A DNA stretch of 24,651 nucleotides from Neisseriaceae bacterium (GTDB lineage Bacteria > Pseudomonadota > Gammaproteobacteria > Burkholderiales > Neisseriaceae): the NCBI GenBank assembly GCA_030151665.1, contig JASLDB010000136.1:1-24651 (forward strand). Direction: 5' to 3'. The notes under the pieces were generated by a model. It was given only the letters and a program-made list of their open reading frames with translations, was not told the DNA's origin and did no database searches. Both the position numbers and the translations under genes were made by a program. This document shows positions 14,630-24,200 of this stretch, piece by piece (the stretch's first letter is position 1; each line of letters begins with the position of its first letter).

Positions 14630-15811
14630 ATGGCCAATTTATTGTATTTGTTTGAAAAGAAGATTTGGTGGCAGCAACCTGAGCGAACGGTAGCGGTTTC
14701 TTGCCAAGCCATAGAGCAATACCGAGCCAATTTGATGCAAATCTACCGCAAAAAAGAATGGAAAACACAGGGCACTGGTGCGCGGTTTATGGGTGTTGAG
14801 CAAGAAGAGCAAATGTGGGAACAAGAACACATTGCCCCAACTGCGATGGTTTTGGTTGACCACGATACTTTAATTTACAGTGCTGCTTTGGGCAGTGGCT
14901 GTGCCATTTATAAAAAAACCTTATCTTCTTCATTTGAAGAAGGTTTGATTTTACGTCAACCCAATTACCACATTCATGCCATGGCATTGGATGCGTACCA
15001 CAATCGCTTGATTTTATCCGTGAGTTATCCGCATGAGCGTGAGCAGCATTTGGCTGTGGTGGGCATTGATTGTGCGGATCATTATGAAATTACCGAAGGC
15101 GGTTCGATAGATAATAATCCATTTGTTGACCCTAAACAGCCTGATTTATTGTATTACGATAGCCATGGCATGGCTTATGATGAGTCAGAATACATGGTGG
15201 ATTTGATGTCACGTGAAATTTGCTGTTTGAATTTTGCGACTGGTGAAGTTGAAACCGTGGTGGCAAACCCAGATTTTCATTTTTCGAAACCCAGTATTGA
15301 TCAAAATGGTCATTTGTACTTCTTGCAACGCCCATCATCTAAAGACAAAGAACCCAAGGAAAAGAAAAATACATTCAAGGATTTAATCTTGGCACCAGCC
15401 AAAATTACAGCGGCGATTGTGGGTTGGTTGGATTTCTTTACACAGCGATATGCTGGGCAATCTTTGAAAACCAGTACAGGTGGTCGGAATCCTGCCAAAA
15501 AAGTCAATAAATCAGAAGAAGATTTGTTTATTGAGGGCAATCTTATTCAGGTGAAAGAAACATTAGAACGCAATAAACAATTGGGTTTGGCCAATCCAGG
15601 TATTGTACCCACGGATTGGCAACTGATGAAAAGAACACCTGATGGTGAAATAAGCTGCTTGAAAAAAGGGGTTTTGACTTACACCTTGATGGACAATGGC
15701 GAATTGGTTTATTCCAATGGTCGCTATGTGATTGGTTTTGAACAAGCTTCGGGTGAGGAACATATTTTGCTGGAAGAAAAATTGGTGCAAAATTTTGTGG
15801 CAGGGCAATAG
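14630..15811 (+). CDS. Uncharacterised 393-residue cytoplasmic protein with propeller-like repeats
   Basis: I do not recognise the family. The start is supported by AAGGGA eight bases before the ATG. No signal peptide or clear transmembrane span is present. The N-terminal 60 residues are aromatic and basic. Residues 70-230 show recurring short strand pairs separated by turns (TAMVLVDHDTLIYSAALGSG, HAMALDAYHNRLILSVS, HLAVVGIDCADHYEI, PSIDQNGHLYFLQ), like blades of a beta-propeller. A Lys/Glu-rich linker (238-248) leads into an amphipathic helix (TFKDLILAPAKITAAIVGW) that could touch a membrane. A second Lys-rich linker follows, then another strand-rich part (TPDGEISCLKKGVLTYTLMDNGELVYSNG). It is monocistronic with its own terminator. 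Propeller is inference only. Confidence 0.75.
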   Translation: MANLLYLFEKKIWWQQPERTVAVSCQAIEQYRANLMQIYRKKEWKTQGTGARFMGVEQEEQMWEQEHIAPTAMVLVDHDTLIYSAALGSGCAIYKKTLSSSFEEGLILRQPNYHIHAMALDAYHNRLILSVSYPHEREQHLAVVGIDCADHYEITEGGSIDNNPFVDPKQPDLLYYDSHGMAYDESEYMVDLMSREICCLNFATGEVETVVANPDFHFSKPSIDQNGHLYFLQRPSSKDKEPKEKKNTFKDLILAPAKITAAIVGWLDFFTQRYAGQSLKTSTGGRNPAKKVNKSEEDLFIEGNLIQVKETLERNKQLGLANPGIVPTDWQLMKRTPDGEISCLKKGVLTYTLMDNGELVYSNGRYVIGFEQASGEEHILLEEKLVQNFVAGQ

Positions 15812-15834
15812 TCCATCCCATTGAATTTCATTGA

Positions 15835-15880
15835 AAAACACCACCATTTGCACAATGCACATGGTGGTGTTTTGTTTTTT
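15835..15880 (+). terminator. Intrinsic terminator after the 14630 gene
   Basis: A 13-bp perfect stem (AAAACACCACCAT / ATGGTGGTGTTTT) with a 13-base loop, followed by G and a T6 run, 23 bases beyond the stop codon. The remaining stretch up to 16123 (about 240 bases) shows no gene or recognisable site and should contain the promoter of the exporter gene. Confidence 0.9.
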
Positions 15881-16123
15881 AATGGCTTGAATCACATGGT
15901 GAAACTTGTTTAAAGGTATCACTCAATACGGCACAGGCCATTGATTCTGGCTTATTTGCTTTTGGGTTGTGAAACATAAGCTATTGAAGTGATTTGAGCT
16001 GATTAGCAAGGTCGCATTGACCCAAATAAATCAAGCGCTTTAAGATAGCCTGGTTAAAATAGCTTAGTAAGTAATGGGCTCAGGCTCATCGTGGCGAATG
16101 GGTGAATAGAAAATAGGTTCAAT

Positions 16124-17008
16124 ATGCAAAAAAACAAAGCCACCTTGATTGGTTTAAGCGCGATTGTGATGTGGAGTGCCATTGTGGGTTTGGTGCGAGC
16201 GGTCAGTGCTTATTTTGGCGCGGTGGCAGGTGCCGCGATGATTTATAGTTTGGCAGCAGTGATATTGTATTTTAGTGTGGGTTTTCCAGATTTACGGCGT
16301 TTTTCTCGGGCCTATTTGTGTTGGGGCACGGTATTATTTGTGGCATATGAGGTGTGTTTGAGTTTGTCGATTGGTTTGGCAAGTAGCCACAGGCAAGCCG
16401 TTGAAGTGGGGATGATTAATTACTTGTGGCCCACGCTAACCATTGTATCTGCTATTGTGTTTAATCGGCAAACATGCACAGCATGGGTGATACCAGGTTT
16501 TGCCTTGTCGATTATGGGTATTGTTTGGATTTTGGCTGCGGATACGGGTTTTCATTGGCAAGATATGGTCAATAACATGGCAAATAACCCAGTCAGTTAT
16601 GGTTTGGCTTTGTTGGGGGCATTTATTTGGGCGGCTTATTGCACTGTGACGGCAAAAATAGGTCATGGCAATAACGGCATTACTTGGTATTTTATGCTGG
16701 TGGCAGTTTTTTTGTGGGGGCAATTTTGGGCGACTGAGCCTGTGGCCTGGGTGGTGAACTGGACATCGATTGGGGTACTAATTTTAACTGCATTGGCGAT
16801 GGGTTTGGGTTATGCGGCATGGAATATTGGTTTACTGCATGGCAATGTGACATTTTTGGCAGGGGCTTCTTATTTTATTCCTGTGATTTCGGCATTTTTG
16901 AGTGCCAGTTTTTTGGCCATTCCGTTGTCAAATGCCTTTTGGCAAGGAGCAGCGATAGTTTGTTTGGGTTCGATTGTGTGTTGGTTGGCGCTTAAAAAAA
17001 CAGATTGA
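16124..17008 (+). CDS. yddG: YddG-type aromatic amino-acid exporter (DMT/EamA family)
   Basis: A 294-residue inner-membrane drug/metabolite-superfamily exporter with ten hydrophobic helices in two EamA repeats. It resembles E. coli YddG (293 residues) along its whole length: KATLIGLSAIVMWS at the start, LFVAYEVCLSLSIG, AVEVGMINYLWPTLTI, GAFIWAAYCTVTAK, GYAAWNIGLLHGNVT and SFWQGA-like LSNAFWQGAAIVC at the end. YddG exports Phe, Trp, Tyr and some dipeptides or toxic analogues. The ribosome-binding site is weak (AGG). It is a single-gene unit; no clear terminator follows. Family very sure; export range assumed from the homologue. Confidence 0.9.
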   Translation: MQKNKATLIGLSAIVMWSAIVGLVRAVSAYFGAVAGAAMIYSLAAVILYFSVGFPDLRRFSRAYLCWGTVLFVAYEVCLSLSIGLASSHRQAVEVGMINYLWPTLTIVSAIVFNRQTCTAWVIPGFALSIMGIVWILAADTGFHWQDMVNNMANNPVSYGLALLGAFIWAAYCTVTAKIGHGNNGITWYFMLVAVFLWGQFWATEPVAWVVNWTSIGVLILTALAMGLGYAAWNIGLLHGNVTFLAGASYFIPVISAFLSASFLAIPLSNAFWQGAAIVCLGSIVCWLALKKTD

Positions 17009-17140
17009 TTGATGATTGAAAAATCATTGCATCGTTGCACTGATTATTGTGAAAGAGTGTGTCCACATTGAGCAGCGTATTGCTGTTTTTGAGTAACAAT
17101 TCAAAACTAATGCCTTTAATCAATTAATCGCGGCACTACT

Positions 17141-17248
17141 TTGGTTATCACCGCCATTGTTCAAAACACCCAATTAAAATTATCCGAATTTGCCAAGGCC
17201 AAAGCCCAAGAAAAAGCCTTGTTGCGTGGACAAAAAAACAATGTGTAG
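17141..17248 (+). other. Coding-like debris or very small ORF
   Basis: An open stretch of 35 codons ending in TAG (17246-17248), possibly starting at a TTG at 17141. It encodes a plausible peptide with a charged helix (LSEFAKAKAQEKALLRG). No ribosome-binding site precedes it, and the two other frames just upstream (for example one reading QLIAALLWLSPPLFK) also look coding-like. A degraded gene seems more likely than a functional small protein. The surrounding 17009-17296 otherwise holds nothing recognisable. Confidence 0.3.
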
Positions 17249-17296
17249 TTTTTATTAAAGTAATTGCAACAAAACAATATTGCTGCACTATAAGAT

Positions 17297-17494
17297 ATGC
17301 TAAATTCATTAAATAAAATCCAACATGGCAAGATATTGGCCAAGCTGCAAAGTCATTTTGCCCAAGCAGGCGATCAATTGGAAATTAAAAAAGCCTTTGC
17401 TATCGGGCAAGTGCCTGTTCAAACCGTGGCCGATGCTTTAATGGACAATAACAATAGTCAATCAAATCACGCAAGACAATACCAGCAAAAATAA
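17297..17494 (+). CDS. Small hypothetical protein
   Basis: A 65-residue, mainly helical, charged protein with no signal or membrane segment. The middle (FAQAGDQLEIKKAFAIGQVPVQTVADALMD) looks like a genuine folded unit; the tail is Asn/Gln/Ser-rich. The ribosome-binding site is weak (AAGA). It lies 26 bases before the eight-helix membrane-protein gene on the same strand, so it may lead that operon. I do not recognise a family. Codon usage resembles the flanking genes, which favours it being real. Confidence 0.5.
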   Translation: MLNSLNKIQHGKILAKLQSHFAQAGDQLEIKKAFAIGQVPVQTVADALMDNNNSQSNHARQYQQK

Positions 17495-17520
17495 GGCAAT
17501 ACATAACAAACAAGGGCAAA

Positions 17521-18483
17521 ATGAAAAACACCAAACGGTTACCATTTTATGGCTATATAGGCATTGGACTACTCAATGCCATGTTGGTGTCAGTTTTGAT
17601 GACGGGTATTGGTATTGCCTTTCAGTGGCGTGCTTTAGCATTTGGAATCAATTTAGAAAGTAACTTTCTGTCTGCGATTCTTCTTTATTTTATTAATCTG
17701 GTGTTGTACAGCAGTATTGGTTTTTTAATCGTTTCTTTGCCGCAATGTATCAGCATGGGGTACTTATTCTGTCGACGTGTGTCTAGGCAAAAATGGCGTT
17801 GGATACTAGGGGAAGCATGGTTTATTACCACACTTGTTTTTGCGGTGTTGTTATACCGTATCGAAGAATATGATGCCTTAGTAGCCATCAAAATGAGTGC
17901 CCTAAGTGGTTTTTTGTTTGGTGTATTGCCATGCTGTGTGATTGTCTGGTTAGAGAATAAATTGGCAAAATCCACATCCACACTTTGGGTGGTTATTGGT
18001 ACCGATGAAAGTGGTGCAAGCATCAAGCGATTGCACCCCATTTTCGCTGGTATGGTTATCATGGCATTTACGTCAATATTGGTGATGTTTTTCAGTGCTA
18101 TGGCACTGGGCTCTGGCTACGATTTTCACATGGCTCTGGTTTTGACCACGATAGTGATGTGCTTGATTGGTATCCCACAAACTTTGGGTGTTTTGTATAT
18201 TGTGATTCGCCAGACGCAAGGCAAAAATGCTGTCCGGATTGGTGGTGAAGCATTGGTGATTATTGTTTTGACCATGATTGTGGAAACGATATTGTCCAGT
18301 CAAGCGCTTTTGCTTTCGACAGGAATTGCCCTGTGTTTTATGGCAGGTGGCTTGTCTTGGTGGAGTGTTTACTTGCTTGAAAGGCTTATTAACCGATTGA
18401 ATCCGTTGAATAGTGAAATTGACAATGGATTATCGTCTTCTCATGAGAGTAACACGCATGATGATAGCCATTTGAATTCATAA
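17521..18483 (+). CDS. Uncharacterised polytopic membrane protein (about 8 helices)
   Basis: A 320-residue integral membrane protein. Hydrophobic segments fall near residues 10-33, 48-73, 95-112, 124-145, 172-195, 203-229, 243-262 and 264-290. A longer hydrophilic loop between helices 4 and 5 (NKLAKSTSTLWVVIGTDESG) and a disordered, Ser/His/Asp-rich C-terminal tail (SSSHESNTHDDSHLNS) flank them. CCV in helix 4 and several acidic residues near helix ends are visible, but no transporter signature. AAGGG six bases before the ATG supports the start. The next gene begins 13 bases after its stop, so the two are probably one transcript. I do not recognise the family. Confidence 0.75.
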   Translation: MKNTKRLPFYGYIGIGLLNAMLVSVLMTGIGIAFQWRALAFGINLESNFLSAILLYFINLVLYSSIGFLIVSLPQCISMGYLFCRRVSRQKWRWILGEAWFITTLVFAVLLYRIEEYDALVAIKMSALSGFLFGVLPCCVIVWLENKLAKSTSTLWVVIGTDESGASIKRLHPIFAGMVIMAFTSILVMFFSAMALGSGYDFHMALVLTTIVMCLIGIPQTLGVLYIVIRQTQGKNAVRIGGEALVIIVLTMIVETILSSQALLLSTGIALCFMAGGLSWWSVYLLERLINRLNPLNSEIDNGLSSSHESNTHDDSHLNS

Positions 18484-18496
18484 CAAGGATATTGTT

Positions 18497-19468
18497 TTGA
18501 TTGTGTTGAATAAAAAATTAATTGCATGCATTTTTTTAATCGGTGGCTTAGTCACTGCGAGTCTTTTTTATTTCAAGGTAAAAGATGACCAACAGTCTAA
18601 TGAGACTAAATCACAAAAGAGCAAGCCTGTGAAAAAATCAACATCGGATGACGAGTGGTATAAAAAAGCGATAACACCAAAGCCTGATGGAGTGAGCCTT
18701 GAAGAGTATGAGGCGAAAAATTTGGCAGGCTATTGTTGGCGAGACAAGAAATACTATACGACTGAAGATTTATTTAAACGACGTGCACTGGCGAGAGTTA
18801 AATTTAATATTCAAATATATGAAAGGTTTTTTTTGAATCAAGTACCGAGTCAACATGTTAATGGTGGGTATCTCCCTGAAACTGATTTAGATTGCAAAAG
18901 AAGAAGTGCATGTCGAATATATATATCGAATAATGGGCTAAGCAATGAAGAAATCAAAGCGCATGCTTTAGATAAAAATAATAAATGGGGTTTGACTGAT
19001 GTTTTTAATAATCAAAATACCACTTTAATTTTTTCCAAAGAACATGCATTTGATGAAAAGCATTTTTTGGAGAGTTTTAATAGTCATATTGTTCTTATTG
19101 ATGATTTTATTGATTTTACTTCTTTTGAAGGCGTTGGTAGTAACCCTGTCTATGATTTAAAAGATAAGAATAATTCCATATTAAAAGAATCAGTTATTCA
19201 ATACTTTGCCCGTGATAAAACTAAATTACCAAGTTACCAGGAGTTACAAAAAAAAGGCATTGGTGTTTACTTGGTTAAGTCCGAAAGACTTTCTTTGGAG
19301 AGAAATAGTTCTGTTACGGGGTGGGATAAGAATTCTAGGATTTCTACAGCGTATCAAAGTGCAGATATTAAGTCTGGTAATAGTTATAACCTAATTAGTA
19401 ATTGTGGAGATTCTTTAATAGATATACCAAGTGATTTATTCAATACAGAAAGTGAAGGTGTGAAATAA
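18497..19468 (+). CDS. Membrane-anchored extracytoplasmic protein of unknown function, TTG start
   Basis: A 323-residue protein with an N-terminal anchor (about residues 7-26, KLIACIFLIGGLVTASLFYF). A Lys/Ser/Asp-rich linker (28-55) follows, then a soluble domain presumably in the periplasm. The TTG at 18497 sits seven bases after AAGGA and is a better start than the GTG at 18503. Visible landmarks are GYCWRDKKYYTTEDLFKRR, DCKRRSACR and a terminal SNCGDSL; Cys80, 133, 139 and 303 could form two disulfides. It is conspicuously richer in AAA/AAT/GAT/TTT codons than all its neighbours, suggesting a separate origin or relaxed selection. It is likely cotranscribed with the eight-helix protein upstream, and they may interact. 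Family not recognised. Confidence 0.72.
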   Translation: MIVLNKKLIACIFLIGGLVTASLFYFKVKDDQQSNETKSQKSKPVKKSTSDDEWYKKAITPKPDGVSLEEYEAKNLAGYCWRDKKYYTTEDLFKRRALARVKFNIQIYERFFLNQVPSQHVNGGYLPETDLDCKRRSACRIYISNNGLSNEEIKAHALDKNNKWGLTDVFNNQNTTLIFSKEHAFDEKHFLESFNSHIVLIDDFIDFTSFEGVGSNPVYDLKDKNNSILKESVIQYFARDKTKLPSYQELQKKGIGVYLVKSERLSLERNSSVTGWDKNSRISTAYQSADIKSGNSYNLISNCGDSLIDIPSDLFNTESEGVK

Positions 19469-19552
19469 ATAATCAATATGAATTTAAGTTTTACAAATGT
19501 AATGGCGGTGGCGGTATTACTTAAGCAAAATACACATTTCTAAAATAAAGCT

Positions 19553-19580
19553 TTGTTAAATAGCGACTATTGAATATAAT
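19553..19580 (+). promoter_or_regulatory. Sigma70-type promoter of the fecI-like gene
   Basis: TTGTTA at 19553-19558 (4 of 6 to TTGACA), a 16-base spacer, and a perfect TATAAT at 19575-19580. The Fur-like site begins at the next base, so transcription would start inside the operator. Placement fits an iron-repressed promoter. Confidence 0.65.
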
Positions 19581-19599
19581 GAAAATAATTATCATTAAG
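19581..19599. promoter_or_regulatory. Fur box overlapping the fecI-like transcription start
   Basis: GAAAATAATTATCATTAAG matches the 19-base Fur consensus GATAATGATAATCATTATC at 14 positions. It lies directly after the -10 box and 10 bases before the ATG. In the established Fec model, Fe-loaded Fur represses the sigma and anti-sigma genes here when iron is sufficient. Confidence 0.75.
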
Positions 19600-19609
19600 A
19601 TTATTTGTT

Positions 19610-20146
19610 ATGACCACCAGTATCACCAAAATGGATGTGCAGCAATGGGATTCTTTTTATCGCCAACACGCCAGTTGGCTATTGGGCTTATTGCATTATC
19701 AAACGGGTAATCACCATCTTGCTGAAGACATCAGCCATGACACTTTTGTTAAAGTAATGGTATCTGTGACAGCACGAGCCTTAAATATCCAGCAATCTCC
19801 CCGTACACTCTTAAAAATCATATCTAAGCAATTGTTTATTGATAAAATTCGCCGTGATGCCATTGAAAAACATTATTGGGATTATTTGGCGGTTGTACAA
19901 GAAACAGTGCAAAGTGTGGATTTAGAAATGCACATGAGTGCGATTGAAACCTTGAGCAATGTATCCAAAACCTTGTCACAGCGAAGTCAAAGAGAACAAA
20001 ACATTTTTGCTTTGTATTATTTTGATGGGTGTAAACAAGCTGATATTGCGACACAACTGTCGATTTCGATTGCCACTGTCAAGCGAGATTTAAGTCAGTG
20101 CTTAATGCATTGTTATCATTTTTGTCATGATTGGGCTGATTGTTGA
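19610..20146 (+). CDS. fecI: FecI-type ECF RNA polymerase sigma factor
   Basis: A 178-residue extracytoplasmic-function sigma factor of the iron-starvation group. Region 2 spans about residues 13-75 (SFYRQHASWLLGLLHYQTGN, AEDISHDTFVKVM). Region 4 (about 125-172) has RSQREQNIFALYYFDGCKQADIATQLSISIATVKRDL, the -35-binding helix-turn-helix. In the known Fec pathway it is held by the FecR-like protein and released when the receptor binds its substrate, then directs transcription of the receptor gene. Its stop overlaps the start of the fecR-like gene, so the two are coupled. The promoter carries a Fur box. The C-terminus is Cys/His-rich (CLMHCYHFCHDWADC), an unusual tail that might sense metal, but this is speculative. 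Confidence 0.9.
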   Translation: MTTSITKMDVQQWDSFYRQHASWLLGLLHYQTGNHHLAEDISHDTFVKVMVSVTARALNIQQSPRTLLKIISKQLFIDKIRRDAIEKHYWDYLAVVQETVQSVDLEMHMSAIETLSNVSKTLSQRSQREQNIFALYYFDGCKQADIATQLSISIATVKRDLSQCLMHCYHFCHDWADC

Positions 20147-21150
20147 GCGAACTTGATCGGCCCAAGCAATCCCATCAGCCAACTGAGCAACACATTCAAA
20201 CTGCTATTGATTGGTTATTGCATTGTGAAGAGCAGGGCATAGATTGTGCTTGTTGCGAAGCATTGCAACAGTGGCTACAAGTAGATGAACGGCATCAATT
20301 GGCTTGGCAGCGCATTGCGGCAATTCACCATGTCGCTTCTCTTCCTGATACCGCCGCTATTTTGCAAGACACTCAAGCTCTAACCGAACACCAGAATCCA
20401 TTTGCGGTGGGCAAAAAATTTTATGCGCAATACAAAGGTCGGTTGGCATCTGTTTTGCTGTGTGCGGTGGCGCTGGGGTTGGCAAAACAATCCTTGTGGT
20501 TGGATTGGGCTTTGGCTGATTACCGCAGCTTAACAGGTGAAATCAAAACCATTTCATTAAGCGATGGCAGTGTGGTGACTTTGGCCAGCGAATCTGCCAT
20601 TGATATCCAATATGCAGATCACGAGCGGCGCATTATTTTGCAAAAAGGGCAGATGTGGGTCAGTGTGGCAAAAGACCAGAACCGGCCATTGCGGGTAGAA
20701 ACACTTCAAGGTGAGGCAACGGCATTGGGGACTATTTTTGCGGTGCAGGCGGATAATCGGGGGCAAAGCCGTGTAATTGTGGCGGAGTCGAAAGTGTCGG
20801 TGTGTATTGTTGGGCAACCTATGGCTTGTCAGGTTTTGCGGTCCAATGAAACCATTGCATTGACCGCAAAAGTCTTGTCGACTATTGATTATGTTGATGC
20901 CACAGAAAAATTGGCTTGGCAACAAAAAAGGCTATTGGCCAATAATATGCCGCTAAGTGAAGTATTAAAAGCCTTGCGCCCTTATCACAAAGGGGTTTTG
21001 TTATTTGATGAGAGCCAAATGCAAGGCAAGATGGTTTCAGGTGTATTTCCCTTGGACAATACTGATGAAGCTTTATTGGCATTGCAAGTGCTTTATCCAT
21101 TTGAAGTTAAACACTATACCGATTATATTAGTCAAATCAATATAAAATAA
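20140..21150 (+). CDS. fecR: FecR-type anti-sigma / sigma regulator
   Basis: A 336-residue inner-membrane signal transducer. The cytoplasmic N-terminal DUF4880 domain (about residues 20-62, AIDWLLHCEEQG ... WLQVDERHQLAWQRI) binds the sigma factor. One membrane segment lies near 103-120 (LASVLLCAVALGLA). The periplasmic FecR domain covers about 133-225 (GEIKTISLSDGSVVTLASES, LQKGQMWVSVAKD, LGTIFAVQ). A C-terminal part (MPLSEVLKALRPYHKG, 270-336) resembles an STN-contact domain. The start must be TTG at 20140 or 20143 because a stop (TGA 20137-20139) lies immediately upstream in frame; both overlap the end of the sigma gene, so translation is coupled. The DUF4880 part contains a CACC cluster. 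Family sure; start codon unusual. Confidence 0.9.
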   Translation: MLSELDRPKQSHQPTEQHIQTAIDWLLHCEEQGIDCACCEALQQWLQVDERHQLAWQRIAAIHHVASLPDTAAILQDTQALTEHQNPFAVGKKFYAQYKGRLASVLLCAVALGLAKQSLWLDWALADYRSLTGEIKTISLSDGSVVTLASESAIDIQYADHERRIILQKGQMWVSVAKDQNRPLRVETLQGEATALGTIFAVQADNRGQSRVIVAESKVSVCIVGQPMACQVLRSNETIALTAKVLSTIDYVDATEKLAWQQKRLLANNMPLSEVLKALRPYHKGVLLFDESQMQGKMVSGVFPLDNTDEALLALQVLYPFEVKHYTDYISQINIK

Positions 21151-21242
21151 TCAATAAATCAATTCATTGCATTTTTTGTTGAGCGACTTGTGCTCAGTTG
21201 TTCGTTTAAGTTAATACAACAACAACGTACAAAAGGGATATT

Positions 21243-24200
21243 ATGCGTCAACAACACATCAATGGCATTGCATGGGCAGTGATGGTGGCATTGGGCTTTG
21301 CACCTTGCGCCATTTATGCACAGGCCAAGCAACATTTTCAAATTGGTGCAGGGCAATTAAGCAGTAATTTAAATCGTTTTGCTCAATTGAGTGGCATTAC
21401 CATTGTTTTTTCGCCTCAATTAACCCAAAATAAACACAGTGTAGGCTTGTCTGGGCAATACGATGTGATGCAAGGCTTATACACATTGTTGCAAGGTACA
21501 TCATTGCAAGTGCAAAAAAATGGTTCGGTATACACGGTGGTGGCAGCATCCCCAAAAATGGCCATTGAAAACCCAATAAACTCAGTTCATTCCACCATGT
21601 CTAGTCCTGATAGCGTGGATTTGGGTACGGTTGAGGTGATAGGGAGCCGCCACAATATGCGAGACCAAATTGGTCAAAGTAAGGTGTATAACAATAGCAT
21701 GTCAACCGTATATGCGGGCAAAAAACAAATTGATTTATTCAAAGGGGCAACTTCTGCTGACGTGTTTAAAGGCATGGTGGGAGTGCAAACGGGGGATGCT
21801 CGCAACAGCGGCGCTTTAGACCCCAATATTCGTGGCATTCAAGGGCAAGGTCGTGTGCCATTGACCATTGATGGTACTGAGCAATCAGTTACAGTGTGGC
21901 GAGGTTACAATGGGGCGAATAATCGCAATTACATTGACCCGATGCTGGTTGGTGGCATTACGCTTGAAAAGGGACCTAGTCTGAGTCGGGATGTAAATGG
22001 TTCTGTGGGTGGTGCGGTGGTGGTATCGACACTGAGCATTGATGATGTGGTGGCAGAAGGCAAGGATTTTGGTGTTGATATCAAACTAGAAGCCAGTAAC
22101 AATGCTGTTAAACCACGATTTCCTTCTATGCAACAAGGTGTATTGGTCAATCAAAATGGTCAAGTGGATTTTAATGGCAATTTTGATCATGACTTAATGA
22201 AAACAGCCAAAACAGCAGGGCGAAATGGCTTGGGTCATGATCAGGCTTTTCGGGTGGCAGTAGGCAAAAAATGGGAAGATTTTGATGTGTTAGCGGCTTA
22301 TGCTTATCGCAAAAAAGGCAATCATTTTGCAGGTAAAAATGGGGCAAAATTTTACCAAAGCGATGAAGATACTGACCAAAAAGACACCAATTACTGGAAC
22401 AACTATACCCAACATTTAACTGAAGTTTATCGGCCAGGGGCAGAAGTGCCCAACACATCAACCGATATGCAGTCTTTTTTGGTAAAAGGCACTTGGAAAC
22501 CCAATACATACCACCAATTGCAACTGGGTTTACGCCATTCTTTTGGTGAGTATGGTGAAATTATGCCGTCTAGGGTGGCCGCAGATAAATCGTGGTTAGA
22601 AATGGTGATGAATAACCCCGATGCCAATGCACAATTGGTGGATTATTTAAAACAATATGCGGTGAACAAAGTTCCACAATGGCCCACCAGTGAAGTCAAA
22701 GCCAGTGCAGTGAATCTATCCCATAAATGGAATCCAGATAATCCATATATCAATTGGCAAGCCAATTTGTGGATGACCCAAACGACTTTGAATACCCACA
22801 CATCAGGAGGCTCACCCCGTGAAGCATTTGCTGGCACCAGTCAGATTCCAGAATCTTTGCGTTTTACACTGCGCAATACCTCATTAACCCATTCGAAGGA
22901 CAAGCGATGGGGCTTGACTGCCAGTAACCACTTTGATTTAACACCCAGTTTGAGTTTATTGGTTGGCGGTCATTACCAACACGAAACCTTGTCTTCAAAA
23001 GACAATTGGTATACCGATGCCAATTTGCCAGAAAAAAATTCATACAATCCTTATCGCTCGGCGCCACGAGAAGGCTGGCGCAAAGAGTGGGATTTGAACT
23101 TTAATTTTCGTTGGGAAGCCAATGACTGGTTGAGTATTCAAGCAGGGGCACGTAAAAATGGTTATTCTAGTTTTGATGAACAATTGGCCAAACAACGCCG
23201 TGCCAAGAACAGCAAATATGCGGTAAAAAGCCCAACCCGATTTGACATTGATTACTATGTTCCAACACCTGACGATGTGCAAGCGGCTTACCAAAATTTT
23301 GTTAAAGCCAAAGATGGCCTGCAAAATGGCACAACTAGTGTCACTGATTTTCGCCAAGCTTTTATGACGTATCAAACCAGTAAACGCAATCACCCCAATT
23401 TGTCTTTTGGTGAAATCGATGGCAATACATTGCATGCCAGAGCAGGTCAAACCACATGGACTTCAAGAGAAGATGGCAGATTTTATCGAGAAGACAATCC
23501 ATTGATGAATGGTGAATTTGCCCAAAATGGTTACCATGTGAAAAGCCAAAAGGATGTGCGCTTGGTTGAAAGCATGGACAGTTTGGGTAATGATTCATTG
23601 CGCTTTGCTGATGTGCAAAAACAAGGCAATAGTGGCAGTTGGCAACCTGTTTTGTCTGCTAATGCCCGTATTAGTGACAATGGACAAGCCTATGTTCGCT
23701 ATGCCAAAACTCAGCGTATGCCCAGTATGTTCGAATCTACCGTGGGTTTTTCTGCATCACCTTTGTCTTTTTACCAGTTAAAACCTGAAAAATCGACCAA
23801 TTTGGAAATTGGTTATAGCCATGATTTAAGTCAGTGGTTAGCTGCAGATCGTTATGCTGATATCAAGGTTGCTTGGTTTAAAAATGAGATTAAAAATGTG
23901 ATTGATCGCACCCCAGCTTTTGTGATGGTCAATACAGAAAAGCAAACGGTTGAAGGGATAGAATTACAAAGTCGCTATGATAATGGTCGATTTTTTGCTG
24001 ATTTCAGTGCTTCTTATTTTTTAAAAAACCAAGTGTGTGATAGCTCCATGGCTTTGCAAATGGACCCAATACATGGATCTGTTAATCGCTGTGTGGATGA
24101 TGGTTTTATCAATAGTTATTTACGCAACATGACACCACCAAAATACAGCTTGAATTTAACATTGGGTACACGGTTATTGGATGAAAAACTTGAGTTAGGT

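Noticed and set aside
21160..21225. Hairpin between the fecR-like and receptor genes as a terminator
   Set aside because: The stem is only five base pairs (TGAGC/GCTCA) and lacks a U-run, so it is too weak to call.
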